Shown here piece after piece: positions 1-5,357 of a stretch of DNA of 5,357 nucleotides. The translations under genes and the position numbers were made by a program. The stretch is taken from NCBI GenBank assembly GCA_005881235.1, contig VBEQ01000036.1, positions 1 through 5,357 of the forward strand. The letters run 5' to 3'. The notes beneath the pieces are model-generated. The model searched no databases. It was not told the DNA's origin and saw only the letters and a list, made by a program, of their open reading frames with translations. Position 1 is the first letter of the stretch. The number at the start of each line of letters is the position of its first letter. Origin of the DNA: Chloroflexota bacterium. GTDB lineage: Bacteria; Chloroflexota; Dormibacteria; CF-121.

Positions 1-1280
1 TGAGCTGGCTGCGCACCAGCAACGGGCAGATCGTCGACGGCTCCGGTCGTAAAGTGTTGCTCCGCGGTTTCAATGTTGCCGCGCTGGTCTCCTATCCCAA
101 TGACCCGCCGGCGCCGCTCGACGAGATGGACGCGACCCTCATGCAGCAGGCAGGCTTCGATGTCGTACGTCTGGGGATCGATTGGGCGCAGCTCGAGCCA
201 GAGCGCGGCCGCATCAACCAGGCCTATCTCGACCGGGTCACCGGCGCGGTCGCGACGCTCAACCGGCATGGGCTCTACGTCATCCTCGATATGCACTTCC
301 GTCTTGGCTGGAGCCCGCACTTTGGCTACTCCGGCGCACCCGCCTGGGCGACCATCGGCGTCCCCAACTGGAATCCCTTGCACGAGTCCTGGAGCCCAGC
401 TCTTTCGCCCGCCGCGTTCATGTCCGACACCTATTTCTGGCTGTCGTCCGACTGGAAAAAGGACTTCTACCTGACCTGGCAGGCGGTCGCGACCCGCTTC
501 AAGGACAACGCCGGGGTGGCCGGTTACGACATCTTCAACGAGGCGCATCCGCTACCGATCCCACCCCGTATCTTCGAGAAGTTCTACCTCTTTCCGATGT
601 TCAAGGACGCGATCGAGGCGATCGGCCGCGTCGACTCGAATCACCTGTTCTTCATCGAGGGCATCTTGTTGCTCACCATGAACACCGCGGTCGTCCCGCT
701 CAAGGTGTCGAACCTCGTCTACGGCACGCACGTCTACGAGGGCTCCCTCGTCCCGCCCCACTGGAATGGCGACCCGACGTTTCTCCGGTCGCGGTTTCAG
801 CAGCGCGCCAGGGAGGCCGCCGAAGTGCCGGCCCCCCTTTGGGTGGGCGAGCTTGGCTACGATCTGGGCGCGCCGGGGGCCATCTCCTACGTCGACGCGG
901 CGCTGGATGAGGCGGACGATCTGGGGATCGGCTGGGCATGGTGGCAATGGCGGGAAAGCCGGTGGTGGGGCATGGTGGACCGCGCCGGTCAGCTGGTCAA
1001 CAAGGACGACCTGCGCCACATCGCGCGTCCCTACGTCATCGCGGCCCCCGCGGGTGTGCGTCCCAGTCGGGGCGACGGCGTCCGTGGAGACCTCACCATC
1101 CAGGTGAACGCGGGACATGCGGACCAGCCCATCGTCGTCGGCTGGTCGGCACTCACGCTGAAGGCGCCGGTCGTCACCGGCACGTGTTTGGCGAGCTCGC
1201 AGTGGGACGCCATCGCCGGGCGGCTCACATTGCAGGTAGATTCGGGGAAGGGATGTCAGCTGATGCTCCGCACCGCATAA
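1..1280 (+). CDS. Glycoside hydrolase family 5, endoglycoceramidase-like (5' partial)
   Basis: A retaining beta-glycosidase of GH5. Numbering is from the GTG at 54. The Arg of VVRLGIDW is residue 39, DMH is 79-81, GAPAWAT is 94-100. The acid/base Glu163 sits in YDIFNEAHP, His226 in GTHVYEG, and the nucleophile Glu266 in LWVGELG. RPY at 325-327 leads into an ~80-residue C-terminal beta-type domain, an arrangement seen in endoglycoceramidases. The 54 GTG is not the true start: the frame stays open to base 3 and encodes WLRTSNGQIVDGSGRK just before VLLRGFN, the usual beginning of these domains. The codon straddling the left edge ends in TG, so it could be the start, or a signal peptide may lie upstream. 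The only two cysteines, 378 and 401, are in the C-terminal domain and could form a disulfide, which would suit export. Usual NEP is replaced by NEA. Substrate is unproven: glycolipid, cellulose or another beta-glycan are all possible. Its 3' end overlaps the next gene. Confidence 0.9.
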   Translation, partial: SWLRTSNGQIVDGSGRKVLLRGFNVAALVSYPNDPPAPLDEMDATLMQQAGFDVVRLGIDWAQLEPERGRINQAYLDRVTGAVATLNRHGLYVILDMHFRLGWSPHFGYSGAPAWATIGVPNWNPLHESWSPALSPAAFMSDTYFWLSSDWKKDFYLTWQAVATRFKDNAGVAGYDIFNEAHPLPIPPRIFEKFYLFPMFKDAIEAIGRVDSNHLFFIEGILLLTMNTAVVPLKVSNLVYGTHVYEGSLVPPHWNGDPTFLRSRFQQRAREAAEVPAPLWVGELGYDLGAPGAISYVDAALDEADDLGIGWAWWQWRESRWWGMVDRAGQLVNKDDLRHIARPYVIAAPAGVRPSRGDGVRGDLTIQVNAGHADQPIVVGWSALTLKAPVVTGTCLASSQWDAIAGRLTLQVDSGKGCQLMLRTA

Positions 1281-1891
1281 GGGCGCTCGCGCCTCCCTGG
1301 CTCCGCTATGGGCTAATCGCCGGCATCATCGCTTTCGGCTGTACCCTGGCCGCCAACCTGGCGGTCACCTGGATGTCGCCGGCCCAACTCTGCCGTGCGG
1401 GCCCGCTGATCATTCCGCTGTTAAGCCTCGGCGCGATGTTCATCTTCGTCGTGATGTCCGCCGCAGCGGGATTTGCCACCGGTCGTACGGTAAGTTCCGG
1501 ACCCGACTCGGCACTGGCCGGGTTGCTGGTGGGGGTGTTGGGTGGCTGTGCCGTGCTTGTGCTTCTCCCATTCGTCCCAAGCGCCCAGCACCGCTTCCAG
1601 GAACTCGCTTCGGTTTGCTCTGGGACGGGTTCAACCTTCTTCTTCGGCTTTGGGTCACCGCCGCCAGGCTTCGTCTTTGGGTCACCGCCGCCAGGCTTCG
1701 TCATTCCGACACCCCCTCCGGAGGCATTCGCGACTCCGCCGCCCGAGGTCCTGGCTCCCCCCTCCGGCTCTGCTGCCACGGTGTTGGAACTGCTCGGGAT
1801 GATGGTCACGATCGTCATCGGAATCGGCATCGCCGTTGGCGTGGCTGCGGTAGCAGGGCTGGTCGGCCGAGCGACGCGATCCGAGGCCTAA
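1253..1891 (+). CDS. Unrecognised four-helix membrane protein with Pro-rich repeat loop
   Basis: 212 residues; family not recognised. Predicted helices lie at about 19-40, 51-76, 87-108 and 176-205. The basic N-terminus (RIR, WLR) and C-terminus (GRATR) suggest both ends are cytoplasmic. The 110-175 loop would then be extracytoplasmic. That loop has FGSPPPGFV twice (133-141, 142-150), followed by degenerate IPTPPPEAFA and TPPPEVLA, giving four PPP tracts. Cys47 and Cys122 fall in the two predicted outside loops and could pair. The start is the ATG at 1253, chosen because it opens the hydrophobic protein; the same frame further upstream is an out-of-frame shadow of the GH5 gene. GGGGA at 1244-1248 and GGG immediately before the ATG give at most a modest ribosome site. 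The 28-bp overlap with the GH5 gene suggests one transcript and translational coupling. No catalytic motif is visible, so no function is assigned. Confidence 0.85.
   Translation: MSADAPHRIRALAPPWLRYGLIAGIIAFGCTLAANLAVTWMSPAQLCRAGPLIIPLLSLGAMFIFVVMSAAAGFATGRTVSSGPDSALAGLLVGVLGGCAVLVLLPFVPSAQHRFQELASVCSGTGSTFFFGFGSPPPGFVFGSPPPGFVIPTPPPEAFATPPPEVLAPPSGSAATVLELLGMMVTIVIGIGIAVGVAAVAGLVGRATRSEA
1649..1702 (+). repeat. Perfect 27-bp in-frame tandem duplication
   Basis: Two identical 27-bp units, 1649-1675 and 1676-1702, each encode FGSPPPGFV in the extracytoplasmic loop of the four-helix membrane protein. The match includes every third codon position, which points to a recent duplication. Two more degenerate PPP-containing units follow, ending near 1744. 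Replication slippage is the likely origin; a read-assembly artefact cannot be excluded from one sequence. Confidence 0.95.
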
Positions 1892-1902
1892 GCGGGCGAG
1901 GT

Positions 1903-1928
1903 GCGCTACCCGGCTCGGCGGTAGGCGC
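1903..1928. terminator. Imperfect GC-rich hairpin at a convergent gene junction
   Basis: GCGCTACC (1903-1910) can pair with GGTAG (1920-1924) and CGC (1926-1928), leaving G1925 bulged and a 9-nt loop. It covers the end of the lipoprotein gene and lies just past the stop of the membrane-protein gene. The two stop codons are separated by only 14 bp (1892-1905). There is no T-run on either strand, so this is not a standard intrinsic terminator. It could act as a weak bidirectional one or be chance in GC-rich DNA. Confidence 0.2.
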
Positions 1929-2661
1929 CCTCGAACTGCTTCGCGATCACGGCATAGCCCTGGCTGCTCGGATGAAACCCATCGGCGCTGATCCATTCGG
2001 GGTGCTGCGCGATCTGGCTGTCATTGAGATTCAAGTCAACCAGGGTGGCCCCTTCCTTGGTGGCGGCGTCGCTGATGGCGGCGTTGTAACCGGCGACGGC
2101 CGCGGCGACCGCCTGCGGGGTCGGCATCAACCCCGCGGGGATCAGGCACGTGGGTCCGCCGGTTGGCGCGTTCGGCAAGCAGGCACGGTAGGCGGGAAGC
2201 TGGGCGAGGTCGGGAGTGTTCGCGACCAGCACGCGGGCCTGGCCACCGCGGCGCAGCGCGCGCAAGACCTGCCGCAGTTGGGCCTCATAGTCCTGTGCCG
2301 CCACTCCGTTGATGAGGTCGTTGACGTTCAGCCAGACCGTGACCACCGTGGGATGAACCGCCAGCGCGGCGGGGACTTCGTCATGCAACGCCTGCGCGGT
2401 GGTGGCGCCAGGGATGCCGAAGTTGTGGAGCACGGCGGAGCGCGGCAGGACATCGTCGCTGAAGACCTGTGGCCAGGCATGGCGCGGGTCGCCGGCGCCG
2501 ATGCCGAATGTCTCGCTGGCGCCAATCGCGGCATAGACGAGCCGTGGGGGCGCCGATGGCGATGGTTGCGTGCCGGTGTTGGCGATGGCACCGCAGGCGC
2601 TCAACATCAATCCTGCCAGCATCAGACCGGCGATTGAGCGCGCCGCGGGCAAGCGTCGCAT
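1906..2661 (-). CDS. SGNH/GDSL-family hydrolase, predicted lipoprotein
   Basis: 251 residues; an esterase/acyl-hydrolase fold enzyme anchored outside the membrane. The N-terminus MRRLPAARSIAGLMLAGLML is a basic n-region plus hydrophobic core, followed by the lipobox LSAC with Cys23. This also supports the ATG start at 2661. A Ser/Pro/Thr-rich linker (about 29-39) follows. SGNH blocks: Ser49 in IGASETFG (block I, GASE instead of GDS), Gly85 in NFGIPGATT (block II), Asn114 in WLNVNDL (block III), and Asp227/His230 in SADGFHPS (block V). Block III is usually GxND; here it reads NVND, so Asn114 is kept but the preceding Gly is lost. Cys161 and Cys172 flank a short Pro/Gly loop and could form a disulfide. 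No clear Shine-Dalgarno precedes the ATG. It lies 55 bp downstream of a second SGNH gene on the same strand. Natural substrate unknown. Confidence 0.9.
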   Translation of the reverse strand: MRRLPAARSIAGLMLAGLMLSACGAIANTGTQPSPSAPPRLVYAAIGASETFGIGAGDPRHAWPQVFSDDVLPRSAVLHNFGIPGATTAQALHDEVPAALAVHPTVVTVWLNVNDLINGVAAQDYEAQLRQVLRALRRGGQARVLVANTPDLAQLPAYRACLPNAPTGGPTCLIPAGLMPTPQAVAAAVAGYNAAISDAATKEGATLVDLNLNDSQIAQHPEWISADGFHPSSQGYAVIAKQFEGAYRRAG

Positions 2662-2689
2662 GGGAGATCGAGGCTATCAAAAGCAGACG

Positions 2690-2712
2690 AAAAAACGTCG
2701 GATTCTCATCCG
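2690..2712 (-). terminator. Possible weak intrinsic terminator between the two SGNH genes
   Basis: On the minus strand CGGAT, a GAGA (GNRA) tetraloop and ATCCG form a 5-bp hairpin (plus-strand 2699-2712). It is followed by ACG and then six T residues (plus-strand A run 2690-2695). It begins 4 bp past the stop of the upstream SGNH gene. The stem is short, and GACG-T6-CGTC could form an alternative hairpin using the T run as a loop. Partial attenuation between the two genes is the most it suggests. Confidence 0.35.
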
Positions 2713-2716
2713 TCTC

Positions 2717-3337
2717 TCATCGTCGTATCGACGTCCAGGTGGGACCGACCACTTCCCACAGGTGATCGGCGAAGGCTCGGTGCTGGATCGGACCTGGGTG
2801 AAGGCCATCGGCGGCCAGCCAGTCATGGCCACGACTCGCCTCGCGGCTGATCTCCGTGATGTCGGCATACTGGAAACCTGCCGAGTTGGCTTCTGTCCGA
2901 GCGATCGCATTGAAGGCGTCGACTCGCGCGCGTAGACCATTTGGCGATCCGAAGGGCGCCGCACCTGGCAGTGGCGAGAAGTCAGGGATCGAGATGGCCA
3001 GGACTCGTTCCGCCCGCACGCCAAGTTGCTTGACGGCCTGATAGATCTGTTGAAGCCTGCCACGATAGCTCGCCTCGTCTGATCCCTGCACGAGATCGTT
3101 GGCCCCGATCAGGATGGTGACGAGGTCGGGTCGTGCACTTTGCGCGACCGGCAGCTCTTCGCGAATCAGATCCGTTGTGGTGTATCCGTTGACGCCCAGG
3201 TTGACCAGCGCGACGTCGATCCCTGTCTCGTCCTTGAGCCGCCTGGCCAGCAGGCTCGGGAAGTTCCCCGCCTCATCGTCGAGCCCGGTCCCGATCGTGT
3301 ACGAATCGCCGAGGGCGAGGTATCGGATAGATTCCAC
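2717..3337 (-). CDS. SGNH/GDSL-family hydrolase, predicted cytoplasmic
   Basis: 206 residues, a typical length for a single-domain SGNH esterase/lysophospholipase-like enzyme. All blocks are canonical: Ser12 in LALGDSYTIG (block I), Gly51 in NLGVNGYTT (block II), Gly78 and Asn80 in LIGANDL (block III), Asp177 and His180 in AADGLHP (block V). Ser12, Asp177 and His180 are the expected triad; Gly51 and Asn80 line the oxyanion hole. There is no signal peptide and no cysteine, so it probably acts in the cytoplasm. The GTG start at 3337 is well fixed: an in-frame TAA lies only three codons upstream (plus-strand 3347-3349), and the GDS motif begins too close to the N-terminus for a later start. It is the first gene of a minus-strand pair with the SGNH lipoprotein. 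It diverges from the MFS gene across 6 bp. Substrate unknown; similarity to the downstream SGNH protein is limited mainly to the motifs. Confidence 0.92.
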   Translation of the reverse strand: MESIRYLALGDSYTIGTGLDDEAGNFPSLLARRLKDETGIDVALVNLGVNGYTTTDLIREELPVAQSARPDLVTILIGANDLVQGSDEASYRGRLQQIYQAVKQLGVRAERVLAISIPDFSPLPGAAPFGSPNGLRARVDAFNAIARTEANSAGFQYADITEISREASRGHDWLAADGLHPGPIQHRAFADHLWEVVGPTWTSIRR

Positions 3338-3349
3338 AGGGCGATGTTA
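3338..3349 (-). promoter_or_regulatory. Possible leaderless -10 element for the cytoplasmic SGNH gene
   Basis: On the minus strand TAACAT (plus-strand 3344-3349) matches TATAAT at four of six positions, including the key second A and final T. It ends exactly 6 nt before the GTG start at 3337. That is the spacing at which transcription would begin at the start codon, as in leaderless mRNAs of several high-GC phyla. No convincing -35 box is seen. The hexamer overlaps the ATG and first codons of the divergent MFS gene. Confidence 0.3.
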
Positions 3350-4612
3350 GAACCGACACCTGGATCGACCCCGCCGTCGTATGCGGCATTGCTCCGGGCG
3401 CCCGGTTTCGGGCGGGTGGCGCTGGGGACGCTGCTGGCGCGTCTGGGCGGCCAGATGTGGGAGATCGTCCTCGTGCTTTTCGTGCTGCAGCGCTATCAAT
3501 CGGCCGGCCTGGCGGGCCTGACGGTCCTGCTCTCGATCCTTCCGGGACTCGTGTTGAGCCCAGTCGCGGGCGCCTTGCTGGACCGCCAGGGACGCATCCG
3601 GCTCATGATTCTCGACTACGCTGTGACCGCCGGCGTCGGGGCATTGATCGTCGCCTTGTCGCTCGGCCACCGTTTGCCGCCGCCGCTGCTCTTGCTGATC
3701 GTGTCCGTACTCGGCGTGAGCAATATCCTGAGCATTACCGGCGCCCGCTCGCTCTTCCCGCTCATGCTGCCCCGAGCGCTCTGGGACCGCGCCAACGGGC
3801 TCGATACCAGCATGTACTCGCTGACCGCGGTCGTCGGTCCGGCGATCGCCGGCCTCGTGGTGGCCAATTTCGGACCCGAGGCCGGCTTGCTCTTGACCGC
3901 GGGCGTGGTGGCGATTGCGTCGCTCTCGCTGGTGGGCGTCCACGAGCCGATCGCCCGCGTCGACTCGGGCGGGTCCTTGATCGGCGACGCGCGGGCGGCG
4001 CTGCTCTACGTCGTTCGCCACGCCAGTCTGCGGGGCCTCGCCGTCACCTTGTTCCTGGCCAACCTCGGATTCGGCGTCATCCCGGTCGGGCTACCGGTGC
4101 TGGTGTTGCGACATCTCCACGGGAGCGCCGCGAACGTGGGTCAGATCTTCGCGGTCGTCGGACTGGCCGGACTGGCTGCCGGCTTGTTGATCGGTCGCGT
4201 CAACACCGAGGGACGGGAGCGACTGCTGATCGCGGGCTGTATCGCGATCCAGGTACCGACGCTGGTGCTGCTGGCCTTCACGAACAGCTGGGTGATGGTG
4301 TTTGCCATCGCCGTTATCGCCGGTGCGACCGGATCGATCATCAACGTCGGGATCTTCGCGCTTCGCCAGCGCCGCACGGATCAGGCTTGGTTCGGGCGCG
4401 CCTTCGCGGTGTCCATGAGCCTCAACTTTGCCGGGGTGCCGATCGGATCCGCGCTCTCCGGCCCGCTACTGGAACAGTCGATTGTGCTGCCGCTGCTGCT
4501 GGGAGCCGCTATCACCGCCGTCGCGGCAGTCGCGGCTCTAATCCTCATACCGAAGCGCCATCTGTCGAGCGACCCTGGTGGCGCGCCAGGAACGCGCGCA
4601 GCCGCGGATTGA
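3344..4612 (+). CDS. MFS transporter, 12-helix exporter type
   Basis: 422 residues with about twelve hydrophobic segments (roughly 25-48, 57-76, 88-107, 112-131, 157-175, 179-198, 231-254, 266-285, 293-311, 315-336, 350-375, 380-402) and a polar central loop near 200-230. Between helices 2 and 3, AGALLDRQGRIRLM (75-88) matches the MFS motif A pattern of Gly, Asp-Arg and Gly-Arg. The N-terminal ALLRAPGFGRVALGTLLARL and ANGLDTSMYS...VGPAIAG resemble the drug/siderophore-efflux branch (MefA- or EntS-like), so proton-driven export is likely; cargo is unknown. The ATG at 3344 was chosen because the conserved LLRAPGF segment follows about 16 residues later; the open frame further upstream is antisense to the SGNH gene. 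AGGG lies only 2 nt before the ATG, too close for a strong ribosome site. The final ~20 residues form a polar tail that overlaps the convergent hydrolase gene. Confidence 0.92.
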   Translation: MLEPTPGSTPPSYAALLRAPGFGRVALGTLLARLGGQMWEIVLVLFVLQRYQSAGLAGLTVLLSILPGLVLSPVAGALLDRQGRIRLMILDYAVTAGVGALIVALSLGHRLPPPLLLLIVSVLGVSNILSITGARSLFPLMLPRALWDRANGLDTSMYSLTAVVGPAIAGLVVANFGPEAGLLLTAGVVAIASLSLVGVHEPIARVDSGGSLIGDARAALLYVVRHASLRGLAVTLFLANLGFGVIPVGLPVLVLRHLHGSAANVGQIFAVVGLAGLAAGLLIGRVNTEGRERLLIAGCIAIQVPTLVLLAFTNSWVMVFAIAVIAGATGSIINVGIFALRQRRTDQAWFGRAFAVSMSLNFAGVPIGSALSGPLLEQSIVLPLLLGAAITAVAAVAALILIPKRHLSSDPGGAPGTRAAAD

Positions 4613-5357
4613 ACGCAGGATCTTCGAGATGTGGGTTATGGCCGGCATTCGGAAACTGCGCCCACTCCGCTCCCGGAATGGTGGCGAGGCGCATGCAGAC
4701 CTGTTGGAACGCCAGCCGCCGGTTGCGAAATCGTGGCGTTGCCCCATCTGACCCACCCGAAACGACGAGGAGCGGTAGGTGAGTCGCGCTCAGGCCCGCT
4801 ATAGAGACCGGCGCCTCCAGCAGTGGCGGCTCCTGAAAGCTCGCCGCAGTGTTCCTCCGATCCACTTCAGTCAGCGCGGACCCCAGCGATTCGGCGCCGA
4901 TCCCTTCAAGAAATCTCGAGAAGGCAACGTCAGGTCCAAGCTTCGCCGCTTCCACAGGCGTCAGGTAGAACCCGGTGATTTGTTCTTCAACAGCCGGGTG
5001 GCCTCTGGCGACGCTCCATGCAAGAGGCTCGATCACGGTCAGCGATTGAATCCTGCGAGGTTCGCGCTGGGCCACGATGAGCGCCAGGACGGCACCGTAG
5101 GAGCTGCCAACGAGATGGGCCGATTTGCCCAACAAAACCGCGATGTCATCAGCCTGCTCCTCAAACCCGAAGCGCCCGGTGTCGGCACTCTGTCCGTGGC
5201 CACACCGGTCGACGATGAGGAGCCGGTAACTATCGGCGAGCTCGCGCTGCTGGATCCACGCGTCCTCGCCGCTGGTGAAGCTGCCGTGCACCATGACAAC
5301 AGGCGCTCCCCGGTTACCCCACGTTGTCACGTGCAGCGAAGGCCGGTCAGACAGGGA
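4545..5357 (-). CDS. Alpha/beta hydrolase (5' partial at right edge)
   Basis: 270 visible residues of a single-domain alpha/beta-fold hydrolase. Numbering is from the GTG at 5330. Oxyanion HGS is at 15-17, DRCGHGQS at 41-48, and the nucleophile elbow GSSYG at 75-79 with Ser77. The likely acid is Asp195 in SGGSDGATP and the catalytic His is His231 in AGHNPH. A helical cap lies between about 105 and 185. The GTG at 5330 is probably an internal Val: the frame stays open to 5357 and encodes SLSDRPSLH, which with VTTWGNRGAP gives the usual first beta strand and turn of this family. The true start is outside the window. Members include esterases, haloalkane dehalogenase-like and lactonase-like enzymes; the sequence does not choose between them. 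Its last ~22 codons overlap the 3' end of the MFS gene in antisense. Confidence 0.92.
   Translation of the reverse strand, partial: SLSDRPSLHVTTWGNRGAPVVMVHGSFTSGEDAWIQQRELADSYRLLIVDRCGHGQSADTGRFGFEEQADDIAVLLGKSAHLVGSSYGAVLALIVAQREPRRIQSLTVIEPLAWSVARGHPAVEEQITGFYLTPVEAAKLGPDVAFSRFLEGIGAESLGSALTEVDRRNTAASFQEPPLLEAPVSIAGLSATHLPLLVVSGGSDGATPRFRNRRLAFQQVCMRLATIPGAEWAQFPNAGHNPHLEDPAFNPRLRAFLARHQGRSTDGASV

Noticed and set aside
938..1252. N-terminal extension of the four-helix membrane protein
   Set aside because: This stretch is an Arg/His-rich alternative frame inside the GH5 gene; the protein makes sense only from the ATG at 1253.
1866..1919. 7-bp inverted repeat GCCGAGC...GCTCGGC spanning both stop codons
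   Set aside because: A 40-nt loop and a short stem make it an unlikely functional structure.
1615..2637. 340-codon plus-strand open frame antisense to the SGNH lipoprotein
   Set aside because: No motif or plausible start signal; the minus-strand frame has lipobox and SGNH blocks.
3140..3343. N-terminal extension of the MFS protein
   Set aside because: It is antisense to the SGNH gene and hydrophilic, unlike MFS N-termini; the ATG at 3344 fits.
4574..4597. GC-rich palindromic bases (GGCGCGCC and nearby CCTGG/CCAGG) at the MFS/hydrolase overlap
   Set aside because: Short stems without a T-run inside coding sequence on both strands; expected by chance at this GC content.
3457..4782. 441-codon plus-strand open frame over the MFS gene
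   Set aside because: Arg/Gly/Ala-rich translation without any recognisable domain; it is a high-GC shadow of the MFS gene, whose helices and motif A are clear.
5328..5330. GTG as the start of the alpha/beta hydrolase
   Set aside because: The upstream in-frame codons give SLSDRPSLH, continuing the family's first strand, so the GTG is most likely an internal Val.
1..5357. Search for tRNA, rRNA, CRISPR, insertion-sequence ends or att sites
   Set aside because: No repeat-spacer pattern, transposase, terminal inverted repeat or RNA-gene signature was seen; the window is almost entirely coding.

Overview
This high-GC window (roughly two thirds G+C by eye) is densely packed bacterial DNA. It holds six protein-coding genes, no RNA genes and no recognisable mobile element. 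The longest non-coding gap is about 55 bp. GTG starts, a lipobox lipoprotein and weak or absent Shine-Dalgarno signals suggest a high-GC soil-type lineage such as Actinomycetota, Chloroflexota or Dormibacterota. The sequence alone does not decide between these.

Layout, left to right. (1) 1-1280, plus: a glycoside hydrolase family 5 enzyme resembling endoglycoceramidases, cut by the left edge. (2) 1253-1891, plus: an unrecognised four-helix membrane protein that overlaps the GH5 gene by 28 bp. Its Pro-rich loop contains a perfect 27-bp tandem duplication. (3) 1906-2661, minus: an SGNH/GDSL hydrolase with a lipoprotein signal peptide. (4) 2717-3337, minus: a second, cytoplasmic SGNH/GDSL hydrolase. 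Genes 4 and 3 lie in tandem, separated by 55 bp with a possible weak terminator. (5) 3344-4612, plus: a 12-helix MFS exporter-type protein whose start lies only 6 bp from the divergent start of gene 4. (6) 4545-5357, minus: an alpha/beta hydrolase that overlaps the MFS gene tail-to-tail by 68 bp and is cut by the right edge.

Four of the six genes encode hydrolases: one glycosidase, two SGNH esterase-type enzymes and one alpha/beta hydrolase. One gene is a transporter and one an orphan membrane protein. A modest reading is a small accessory locus for hydrolysing glycosylated or acylated compounds, with the exported lipoprotein and possibly the GH5 acting outside the membrane. This is inference; nothing in the sequence fixes a substrate. 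No defence system, CRISPR array or other clearly new multi-gene system is visible. The most unusual points are the 6-bp divergent start junction with a possible leaderless promoter, the repeated PPP loop in the orphan membrane protein, and the paired SGNH enzymes predicted to sit on opposite sides of the membrane.
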